Below, piece after piece: positions 57,776 to 64,000 of a stretch of 64,000 nucleotides of DNA (the first letter of the stretch is position 1; every line of letters begins with the position of its first letter). Position numbers and translations under genes: made by a program. The notes under the pieces were generated by a model. The model did no database searches. It worked only from the letters and a program-made list of their open reading frames with translations, and was not told the DNA's origin. Source of the DNA: Bacillus sp. CH140a_4T (lineage in GTDB: Bacteria > Bacillota > Bacilli > Bacillales > Bacillaceae_G); the NCBI RefSeq assembly GCF_008923725.1, contig NZ_WBPF01000016.1:712468-776467 (forward strand). The letters are read 5' to 3'.

Positions 57776-58048
57776 ATGGAAGTACATAAAGCAATTACAG
57801 CACATTCTCGTAAACAAAATGAAAGTGTAAAAGCATGTTTACAATTAGATGCGCAGCGTGAAGCAGCTATTGAAGCAGCCGTATCTCTTGCGTCAAAGGG
57901 GAAAGAATTTTCGGTTGATGTCATTAATGTTGTAACAAAGCAAATTAATGAGCTTGCAAAAAATGGTGTTACACTGCAGCGTAAATATGTTACAGAAGAA
58001 ATGGTTATGGAGTATGTAAGTCGTTTGCAAGAGAAAGAAGGTCGTTAA
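57776..58048 (+). CDS. ypbS: DUF2533 family protein YpbS
   Basis: 90-residue helical protein, known from Bacillus as YpbS and encoded between dynA and ypcP in B. subtilis. Rich in A, E and K; no membrane segment. AGGGGGAAGAGA upstream of the start. Function unknown. Confidence 0.82.
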   Translation: MEVHKAITAHSRKQNESVKACLQLDAQREAAIEAAVSLASKGKEFSVDVINVVTKQINELAKNGVTLQRKYVTEEMVMEYVSRLQEKEGR

Positions 58049-58050
58049 AG

Positions 58051-58884
58051 ATGATAGTTACAGTCGAATGGTTACGTGAGCATATAGAAGATGAGAACGT
58101 CCGTATAATCGATTGTCGTTTTGATTTAGCGAATCCGAATTGGGGTAGAGAAAAGTATGAGGAAGAACATATTCTTCATGCGTTATATTTTGATTTAAAT
58201 TTAGATCTATCAAGTCCTGTAACAGAACATGGTGGTCGCCATCCGTTGCCGAATATTGAGGAGTTTGCAGACAAGCTTTCACAAGCTGGTATTGATGAAC
58301 ATACGACAGTAATTGCATATGACAGTCAAGCGGGTGCAAATGCTTCTCGTCTCTGGTGGTTATTAAACTATGTAGGACATGAGAAAGTATATATATTAGA
58401 TGGCGGATTTCCAGCTTGGAAAGAGAATGGACTACCGATAACAACGGAAATTCCTGTTGCTAAACGAAAAGCATTCAAAGCAAATGTACAAGATCATATG
58501 CTTGTAACGATGGAAACGGTCAAAGAGAATATTCATGCAGGTGCAGATGTTACGTTAATTGATTCTAGAGAGCCAAAACGTTATGCTGGTGTAGAGGAAC
58601 TTGTTGATTCAAAAGCAGGACATATTCCAGCAGCAGTAAACTATTTTTGGAAGGATGGAATTGCACAATCAGGACAATTTAAGAATGAAGCTCAGCAACA
58701 AGAACGATTCCAAAATCTTTCGAAAGATAAGGAAACAATTGTGTATTGTGGTTCTGGTGTGACAGCATGTCCAAATATCCTTGCATTGAAATTAGCTGGA
58801 TTCCAAAATGTTAAATTGTATGCAGGTAGCTGGAGTGATTGGATTTCTTATCCAGAAAATCAAATTACAAAAGAAGAAGATTAA
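58051..58884 (+). CDS. Rhodanese-type sulfurtransferase
   Basis: 277 residues with two rhodanese domains. The N-terminal one is inactive (DSQAGANASRLWWLL), and the C-terminal one has the active loop YCGSGVTAC (Cys at about 231). The GSGVT loop resembles 3-mercaptopyruvate rather than thiosulfate sulfurtransferases. Starts 3 bases after ypbS, so probably cotranscribed. Confidence 0.88.
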   Translation: MIVTVEWLREHIEDENVRIIDCRFDLANPNWGREKYEEEHILHALYFDLNLDLSSPVTEHGGRHPLPNIEEFADKLSQAGIDEHTTVIAYDSQAGANASRLWWLLNYVGHEKVYILDGGFPAWKENGLPITTEIPVAKRKAFKANVQDHMLVTMETVKENIHAGADVTLIDSREPKRYAGVEELVDSKAGHIPAAVNYFWKDGIAQSGQFKNEAQQQERFQNLSKDKETIVYCGSGVTACPNILALKLAGFQNVKLYAGSWSDWISYPENQITKEED

Positions 58885-59002
58885 TCACTTGCATGCAAAA
58901 AAAATTTGTATTAAAATAAGGTCACAAGCAAGAAATTGCTCGAAAAACTTTGTATTTTACACATGAGAAACAATGTGATAATATAACGACAAGTAAATAA
59001 TA

Positions 59003-59185
59003 CATCCTGCGGTGTACGTAACTTATTTATGTCTAAAACCGATGTTAGTTATACGGAAGCTCAATATTTAGCGACCATCATCAAGCCTTCCTTGTGGAGG
59101 AAGATGTACGGTAACTGTGAGGGCATCCACCTGCGAGTAGCGGGTTTTTGGACATTTACGAGGAGCGGCACGTGCGGGGGTCTTA
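59003..59185 (+). ncRNA. 6S-like RNA, copy 1
   Basis: About 180 bases. CCTGC...GCGGG and GTGTACGT...GCGGCAC close a long hairpin around a centre with CAATATTTAGCGACC, the features I associate with Bacillus 6S RNA (ssrS/bsrA), which binds sigma-A RNA polymerase. A TGTGATAAT stretch (58975-58982) may be its promoter. Ends estimated from the closing stem. Confidence 0.75.
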
Positions 59186-59208
59186 TTTCAACTAACATTA
59201 TATAAAAT

Positions 59209-59388
59209 TCCTACGGTGTACGTAGCTTATGCATGTCTTAAACCAATAAGTTTAATACGGAAGTTCAATATTTAAATGTAGCTAACAAGCCATCTTTTTA
59301 AGAAGGAAGTTACAAACATTTGTGAGAGCATCCACCTGTGAGAGCAGGTTTATGGACATCTAGAGAGAACGGCATATGTGGGGCTATA
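59209..59388 (+). ncRNA. 6S-like RNA, copy 2
   Basis: A second copy about 25 bases after the first, sharing CTACGGTGTACGTA, GTTCAATATTTA, GAGCATCCACCTG and GAACGGCA...GTGGGG. The central segment is diverged. It ends at a strong terminator, whereas copy 1 has none. Confidence 0.72.
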
Positions 59389-59390
59389 TA

Positions 59391-59422
59391 AAAACCTTAC
59401 GTTTTATACGTAAGGTTTTTTT
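59391..59422 (+). terminator. Terminator after the 6S-like RNAs
   Basis: AAAAACCTTACGT / ACGTAAGGTTTTTTT around TTTAT. Confidence 0.93.
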
Positions 59423-59442
59423 GTTGCATACATATATTCATA

Positions 59443-59892
59443 TTATCTCGATTCACCTGTGAAGTTCCCATAATAAATATAGCACTTTCTGTCTTCATCA
59501 ATCTCTCTTGAATCTAAAGCGAACTCCATATGCATGCCGTCGCGCTGAATATATATAAGATCTGAATGAAGAGATGGCAAAATTTCTTCATAGTTCCATA
59601 CATCTTTACTATCTATTATGCTTGAACTCGTTTCACTTAGTTCTCTAACCTCAAAACCTATGTGAGAGTATGTAGGATCTGAAGGGTCATTTGCAAACTC
59701 TTCTTTTTGAATATATATAACTGCTGTTCCGTCTGGATCTACTGAAGTTGCAGTAACAACATATGTATTGTTATCTTTTATAAAATATTCACACGTCATG
59801 CGGGCGATGATTTCAGAATTAGAAATATTTGCGTAGTTCCATAAAGCAGGATACCTTTTCGTTTCATCATTAAGTCGATATTCTAAGCGCAT
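59443..59892 (-). CDS. Conserved hypothetical protein
   Basis: 149 residues, acidic, beta-rich (IARMTCEYFIKDNNTYVVTATSVD; TAVIYIQKEEF). No signal peptide or membrane segment. GAAGAAGAGGGAT precedes the start. I do not recognise a family. Confidence 0.75.
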   Translation of the reverse strand: MRLEYRLNDETKRYPALWNYANISNSEIIARMTCEYFIKDNNTYVVTATSVDPDGTAVIYIQKEEFANDPSDPTYSHIGFEVRELSETSSSIIDSKDVWNYEEILPSLHSDLIYIQRDGMHMEFALDSREIDEDRKCYIYYGNFTGESR

Positions 59893-59975
59893 TTTATCCC
59901 TCTTCTTCCTTTTTCTTCTACTTTATCATGCTATCTTATATAATAGGAATAGAATTTAAAAAGGGGAGTGCGAAG

Positions 59976-60287
59976 GTGACAAAAACGAAATGGCTAGTAG
60001 GTGGTGTCGTAACGTCTTTAATGACGGGCACTTTATTTGGCTGCGCACAAGATCTTCCCCCAAAACCGAATGATAATAGTTGTTCAGATTGGGATTGGGA
60101 TGATGAACTTGGGGTATGGCAGTGTGATGATAGTAGTTCGGGTTATCGTGGGCATTATTTCTATGGTGGGCGATACTATCAAAATAAATCCACTTTTAAA
60201 AATTCATCGGCGTTTAAATCTTATCAATCGTCTGCGGAATTTAAAGGTGGAATTGGAAGCGGTTCAAAGGGAGGATTTGGGGGCTAA
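59976..60287 (+). CDS. Small lipoprotein of the ATP-grasp/DUF350 operon
   Basis: 103 residues from GTG 59976 (GGGGAG just upstream); the frame is open from 59928. The signal peptide ends in the lipobox GTLFGC (about residue 23), so it is attached to the outer face of the membrane. After an acidic, tryptophan/aspartate stretch (CSDWDWDDELGVWQCDD) comes a G/S/F-rich tail KGGIGSGSKGGFGG. It starts 3 genes that end with DUF350. Its counterpart in E. coli may be the YgiB/YjfM-type proteins that accompany YgiC/YjfC. Confidence 0.75.
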   Translation: MTKTKWLVGGVVTSLMTGTLFGCAQDLPPKPNDNSCSDWDWDDELGVWQCDDSSSGYRGHYFYGGRYYQNKSTFKNSSAFKSYQSSAEFKGGIGSGSKGGFGG

Positions 60288-60290
60288 CAT

Positions 60291-61526
60291 ATGTCGCAAT
60301 ATATAAGGGATCGAAAAGAGTTTTATTCGAAACATCCGAATTTTTGGTCGGATTTATATGAATGTGAATATAGTTTGTTTCATGTTTTCTCTATAACAAA
60401 TCAGACTATGAAACAATTGCAATTAGCAACGGAACGAATGGGGAAAATATTTTTTAAGACTGCTAGACTTTTGCGTAATTTAAGTGATGAACAGCTTCTT
60501 GAATTTGGATTTCCTCCTGCGAGCTTATCATTCATTAGAATGAAAGGATTATATCCTGAATCTGTTATTTCGCGATTTGATTTCGTTTTAACAGGTGATA
60601 ACCAAATTAAAATGCTTGAGTTTAATAGTGATACACCAACTTTTATTATGGAATGCTTTCAAATGAATGGAAAAGTTTGTGGGAAACTAGGTTATGATGA
60701 TCCAAACTTGGGTCAAGAGCGGTTACTATCTTCAGGTGTTACAAAAGCCGTAATGGAAGCGACAAAGGGAATAGATAATCCCAATGTTGTTTTTACAGCA
60801 CATCATGAACATATTGAGGATTGGAATACGACTATGTATTTGAGTCAGTTATGCCATGTTGAAAATAAAGTAGTGCCAATGTCAGAACTTAGAATTACAA
60901 AAGATGCTTTAGTGGATAGCGATGGAGTACAAATTGATGTTTTATATCGCCAAACATATCCGATAGAAGATTTAATTGAGGATCAAGATCCTGAAACAGG
61001 AGATTTGGTTGGTGTGGAACTGTTGCAGCTCGTAAAATCAGGAAAGCTTTTTATTATAAATCCTTTGTCAGCATTTTTACTTCAGCCAAAATCAATTCAG
61101 TGTCTTATTTGGGGGCTAGCAGAAGAAAATGTCTTTTATACAAATGAGGAACGACAGTGGATTAAAGAATATATGTTACCTACATATTTAGAACCAGATT
61201 CATTTTTAGGAAAAGGTTGTTTCGTTCAAAAACCTTCATTTGGTAGAGAGGGAGATACAATTACCGTTCGCGATAAGGACGAAAATATTATGATTCAAAA
61301 TGTACACCAAACGTATAAAGCGTCACTGCCGATATTTCAAAAGTATACAGAACTTCCAGTTGTATCCCTGGAAACAGAGAAAGGGATAGAGAATCTGTCG
61401 TATGTATTTGGTTCGTTTTTAATTGCGGGAAAAGCGAGTAGTATCGGTATTCGTGCTGGGGAAAAAATTACGGGTAATGAATCGTACTATTTACCGGTAG
61501 GTATAAAAAAGGAGGAAAGTACATGA
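60291..61526 (+). CDS. Glutathionylspermidine synthase-like ATP-grasp ligase
   Basis: 411 residues. EFNSDTPTFIME (about residue 109) is the preATP-grasp motif, and FVQKPSFGREGDTITV (about 312) is the ATP-grasp glycine loop. The family (GSP_synth; YgiC/YjfC in E. coli) joins amines and peptides by amide bonds; the actual substrate here is unknown. It lies 3 bases after the lipoprotein gene and overlaps the DUF350 gene by 4 bases. Confidence 0.85.
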   Translation: MSQYIRDRKEFYSKHPNFWSDLYECEYSLFHVFSITNQTMKQLQLATERMGKIFFKTARLLRNLSDEQLLEFGFPPASLSFIRMKGLYPESVISRFDFVLTGDNQIKMLEFNSDTPTFIMECFQMNGKVCGKLGYDDPNLGQERLLSSGVTKAVMEATKGIDNPNVVFTAHHEHIEDWNTTMYLSQLCHVENKVVPMSELRITKDALVDSDGVQIDVLYRQTYPIEDLIEDQDPETGDLVGVELLQLVKSGKLFIINPLSAFLLQPKSIQCLIWGLAEENVFYTNEERQWIKEYMLPTYLEPDSFLGKGCFVQKPSFGREGDTITVRDKDENIMIQNVHQTYKASLPIFQKYTELPVVSLETEKGIENLSYVFGSFLIAGKASSIGIRAGEKITGNESYYLPVGIKKEEST

Positions 61527-61909
61527 TTAATTTTTTATTATATTTAGCAGTCACACTTGGACTTTTATGTATTGGACTATTCCTGATGGAAGTGACAACG
61601 AAAGTAAAAGAATTTAAGTTAATGGCTCAAGGGAATAAAGCGGTAAGCTATGTGCTTGGAGGACGATTACTTGGGTTAGCTATTGTTTTATATTCGACAG
61701 CAGCTAATTCTATTTCACTTCTTGATATGGTTTCGTGGGGAGCAGTTGGGATTTTGGCTCAAATTATCGTCTTTTATTTAGCTGAGTGGCTTACACCGCG
61801 CTTTAATATAAATAAAAGTCTTGAAGAAGATAATCAAGCAGTCGGTCTTTTTCTTATGTTTTTATCGCTTTCCATTGGGATTGTAATTGCTGGTTGTATC
61901 ACTTATTAA
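61523..61909 (+). CDS. DUF350 membrane protein
   Basis: 128 residues, four membrane helices in two similar halves (YLAVTLGLLCIGLFLMEVTTKV and IIVFYLAEWLTPRF). DUF350 proteins (YjfL in E. coli) accompany glutathionylspermidine synthase-like ligases. GGAGGAAAG precedes the start. End of operon at the terminator. Confidence 0.85.
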   Translation: MINFLLYLAVTLGLLCIGLFLMEVTTKVKEFKLMAQGNKAVSYVLGGRLLGLAIVLYSTAANSISLLDMVSWGAVGILAQIIVFYLAEWLTPRFNINKSLEEDNQAVGLFLMFLSLSIGIVIAGCITY

Positions 61910-61940
61910 AAACTTTACGTTTAGACGTAAAGTTTTTTAT
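61909..61940 (+). terminator. Terminator after the DUF350 gene
   Basis: AAAACTTTACGT / ACGTAAAGTTTTTT around TTAG. Confidence 0.9.
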
Positions 61941-61989
61941 TTTATATACGTTAGTCCGCCATACCTTGCGAAAAAATTGTAGGCTACTG

Positions 61990-62018
61990 TTGACATCTAT
62001 TTTAAATAAGAGTAACAT
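61990..62018 (+). promoter_or_regulatory. Sigma-A promoter of the M-box leader
   Basis: TTGACA (61990-61995) and TAACAT (62013-62018) are 17 bases apart. Confidence 0.8.
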
Positions 62019-62037
62019 TTTCTATGTAATAATAATA

Positions 62038-62190
62038 AGTCTCTGTTAGGTGAGGCTCCTGTATAGAGAAATGCTACTGCCCAAAAATGTCGAGAGACGC
62101 CAATGGGTCAACAGGAATGATCGAATTAAGGTTTTTCTTAACGTAGCTGGTAATGTACCTATGCTATACAGTGCTAAAACTCGGCGAGGG
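62038..62190 (+). promoter_or_regulatory. M-box magnesium riboswitch
   Basis: The ykoK-leader consensus is clear: GTTAGGTGAGGCTCCTGTAT, GCTACTGCCCAAAAATGTC, AGACGCCAATGGGTCAACAG, TAAGGTTTTTCTTAACGTAGCTGG, and CTATGCTATACAGTGCTAAA. High Mg2+ stabilises the aptamer and thus the terminator downstream. Confidence 0.96.
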
Positions 62191-62242
62191 AGAGGTCCGT
62201 AGATTTCTAATTATATTAGGAATCGTTTATTTGTGTATGTCA

Positions 62243-62277
62243 TGGCCTTTACTCTTTTCGGAGTAAGGGTCTTTTTG
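62243..62277 (+). terminator. Terminator of the M-box
   Basis: GGCCTTTACTC / GAGTAAGGGTC around TTTTCG, followed by TTTTT. An upstream stem (GATTTCTAA/TTAGGAATC, about 62202-62224) is the likely link to the aptamer. Confidence 0.85.
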
Positions 62278-62338
62278 TTACAAAGCTATGAGTAATTTCA
62301 TAGTATAAACTATAAAATGAAACGAGGAGGTGAGGAGC

Positions 62339-62443
62339 ATGTCAAATTCTGACTCGGTTCCGTTACCCATATACTTCAAATCAAAAATATATGATGTAGG
62401 CAGGAAACGACTTGTTCCTCCCTCTATATTTATCATCATGTAG
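62339..62443 (+). CDS. 34-codon ORF between the M-box and the MgtA-like gene
   Basis: Starts MSNSDSVPLPIYFKSKIYD and contains PLP and PP. The Shine-Dalgarno AGGAGGTGA (62325-62333) is fully complementary to 16S rRNA and well spaced. It may be a translated leader peptide, like the proline-rich mgtL leader of Salmonella, or a small protein. Confidence 0.6.
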   Translation: MSNSDSVPLPIYFKSKIYDVGRKRLVPPSIFIIM

Positions 62444-62543
62444 CGTTTATATGTATGTTTAAGCGCTAGACACTTTCATGGTAAAGTGGATAAATTGAGA
62501 AACAAAGCGTTTCTTCCTATGTTGTAAAGGAGGAGACGATAAT

Positions 62544-63269
62544 ATGTTATATGCAAACAAAACTGTGGGTAACACGTCATATAAATTAAGTAAAAAATCA
62601 ATGAAAAAACAAACATTGCTTCAAAAAAATAAAGATTTATTAATTGAAATCGCAACGAGAGATGTGAAATCTGTATTTGCGTATTTTAAAACAACAAGAG
62701 ACGGATTATCTATGAAAGAGGCACAAAAACGTATTCAAGTATACGGCCGAAACGAATTAACTTCAAAAAGAGTACGTATTGCAGAAGTCATGATGAAGCT
62801 AAGTGGAATGATCCCAGGTTTTTCAAAACAACAAGTGCGTGATGAATTGCAATGTGAAAAGATTACTGTATCTAGAGTAGAATGTGTTAATGGCATAGGG
62901 CTAAACAATGAACTGAAGATGATGAATGTGCCAGTGCAAGAGCTTGTTCCTGGTGATATGATTTTTCTTTCAGAAGGTGATACAGTACCAGCAGATGTAC
63001 GTATCATTTACGCGAATGATTTATTAGTAAATGAATCTGTGCTAACAGGAAACGATGCGAGTATTGAGAAATTTGAAAGTTGTTATCATCTTGAGCGCAA
63101 ACGATTTATACCTTTAAAACGAATGAAAGACTATAATCCACTTGAACTTGAAAACGTATGTTTCAAAGGTACGTATATTGTTGGTGGAAATGCAAAGGCT
63201 GTAGTTGTTTCGACTGGGAAAAATACGTATTCAGGAATTCTTCATACTTGTTGTAGTAGAATGTCTTAA
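62544..63269 (+). CDS. Domain-reduced MgtA-like P-type ATPase protein
   Basis: 241 residues. The N-terminal cation-ATPase domain (about 40-80; SVFAYFKTTRDGLSMKEAQKR), actuator domain motifs ELVPGDMIFLSEGDTVPADVR (about 132; the DLRII-like region) and LVNESVLTGNDASIEKFE and VCFKGTYIVGGNAKAVVVSTGKNTYSG are as in MgtA/MgtB. All membrane helices and the DKTGT phosphorylation and nucleotide domains are missing; TM1-2 between N-term and A domain are deleted cleanly, and there is a stop after the A domain with no continuing frame. AAAGGAGGAGA upstream. Controlled by the M-box. Confidence 0.85.
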   Translation: MLYANKTVGNTSYKLSKKSMKKQTLLQKNKDLLIEIATRDVKSVFAYFKTTRDGLSMKEAQKRIQVYGRNELTSKRVRIAEVMMKLSGMIPGFSKQQVRDELQCEKITVSRVECVNGIGLNNELKMMNVPVQELVPGDMIFLSEGDTVPADVRIIYANDLLVNESVLTGNDASIEKFESCYHLERKRFIPLKRMKDYNPLELENVCFKGTYIVGGNAKAVVVSTGKNTYSGILHTCCSRMS

Positions 63270-63348
63270 TGTGTAAATGATGCTAAATATACAAAAACAA
63301 TGTATAATAGACAAAGTTAAAAAAACGTAGAATGGTAATCTATTTATA

Positions 63349-63383
63349 TAACCTTACGTGATGACGTGGGGTTATTATTTTTT
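63349..63383 (+). terminator. Terminator after the MgtA-like gene
   Basis: ATAACCTTACGT / ACGTGGGGTTAT around GATG, followed by a T-rich tail, just before ypcP. Confidence 0.75.
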
Positions 63384-63399
63384 GGGTAGGAGAGGAATT

Positions 63400-64000
63400 A
63401 TGAAAAAAGTATTATTAGTTGATGGTATGGCACTATTATTTCGTGCTTTTTACGCAACAAGTGTCTACGGACAATTTATGAAACGACAAGATGGTACCCC
63501 TACAAACGGGATTCATGGTTATATGAAACATTTATTAACAGCTATGCAAGCAATTGAACCGACACATATCGTAACATGCTGGGATATGGGAAGTACGACA
63601 TTTAGAACAGAATCGTTCTCAAATTATAAAGCGAATCGTGCAGCGCCGCCTGAAGAATTAATTCCGCAATTTGATTTAGTACAAGAAATGACTGCGAAAT
63701 TGTCTATTCCAGTTATCGGTATGAAAGGGTATGAAGCGGATGATTGTATCGGCACGCTTGCGAAACAATACTGTAATGAAGCGGAAGTTTATATTTTAAC
63801 AGGTGATACGGATTTACTTCAGCTTGTTGATAAGAATGTTACAGTTATGCTCTTGCGCAAAGGAATTGGAAATTACGAATATTATACACCAGAGAAAATC
63901 ATGGAAGAAAAAGGTGTAGAGCCGTGGCAAATCGTGCATGCGAAAGCGTTCATGGGAGATACGAGCGATAATTACCCAGGTGTAAAAGGTATCGGTGAAA
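63400..64000 (+). CDS. ypcP: 5'-3' exonuclease YpcP, N-terminal part (runs off the window)
   Basis: At least 200 residues, starting MKKVLLVDGMALLFRAFYAT. Metal ligand motifs of the FEN/PolA 5' nuclease family are visible: VTCWDMGSTTFRTE (about residue 60-73), GYEADDCIGTLA (about 111) and LTGDTDLLQLVD (about 133), then MGDTSDNYPGVKGIGE at the edge. AGGAGAGGAATT precedes the start. Removes RNA primers or 5' flaps; partial because the window ends. Confidence 0.93.
   Translation, partial: MKKVLLVDGMALLFRAFYATSVYGQFMKRQDGTPTNGIHGYMKHLLTAMQAIEPTHIVTCWDMGSTTFRTESFSNYKANRAAPPEELIPQFDLVQEMTAKLSIPVIGMKGYEADDCIGTLAKQYCNEAEVYILTGDTDLLQLVDKNVTVMLLRKGIGNYEYYTPEKIMEEKGVEPWQIVHAKAFMGDTSDNYPGVKGIGE

Overview
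The window is chromosomal DNA from a low-GC Firmicute, almost certainly the Bacillus cereus group (B. cereus/thuringiensis/anthracis). Gene order follows the B. subtilis segment from hepS to ypcP: hepS-menG-hepT-ndk, aroF-aroB-hisC, ypiA-ypiB-ypiF-qcrABC, ypjA to panD, dinG-ypmAB-aspB-dnaD-nth-ypoC, ponA-recU, yppC to yppG, cotD, ypsA-gpsB-rnpB-rlmL, ypvA-ypwA, dynA and ypbS-ypcP. The bcr1-type repeat, the chromosomal macrolide phosphotransferase and the glutamine-rich YppG point to the B. cereus group rather than B. subtilis. There is no prophage, IS element, CRISPR array or tRNA/rRNA gene.

Layout. 0.1-7 kb: menaquinone side chain and ring methylation, then a shortened aromatic/histidine cluster. 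7-15 kb: TPR protein, UPF0302 protein and the menaquinol:cytochrome c reductase operon, then membrane and sporulation-type genes. 15-25.4 kb: a long run making lysine precursors, methylglyoxal, bacillithiol, tRNA CCA ends, biotin ligation and pantothenate. 25.5-36 kb: DNA repair and replication (DinG, DnaD, Nth, RecU) and the class A PBP. 36-40 kb: small sporulation and coat genes, two with sigma-K-like promoters. 40.4-46.5 kb: GpsB, RNase P RNA, rRNA methyltransferase, second DinG-type helicase and M32 peptidase. 46.5-53 kb: accessory region with acetyltransferase, macrolide phosphotransferase, second methionine aminopeptidase, guanine riboswitch with xpt-pbuX, and a DUF418 membrane protein. 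53-64 kb: double dynamin, sulfurtransferase, two tandem 6S-like RNAs, a lipoprotein/ATP-grasp/DUF350 operon, an M-box riboswitch with a domain-reduced MgtA-like protein, and the start of ypcP.

The most interesting material is in gaps. (1) Upstream of the macrolide phosphotransferase (minus strand) lie a sigma-A promoter, a strong RBS, a 15-codon ORF with the RLR arrest motif and strong resemblance to the ErmD/ErmK leader peptide, alternative hairpins, and an intrinsic terminator before the resistance gene. This looks like a drug-sensing attenuator. (2) A self-contained unit at 52.94-53.16 kb has a sigma-A promoter, a perfect 15-bp Fur box, a 30-residue one-helix peptide and a terminator. (3) An M-box riboswitch leads to a 34-codon ORF with a near-perfect Shine-Dalgarno and then a soluble fragment of a Mg-transport ATPase that lacks all membrane helices and the phosphorylation domain. 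(4) panBCD has a structured leader ending in a terminator. Identifications rest on reading the sequence and on recall of the families; no database search was run.
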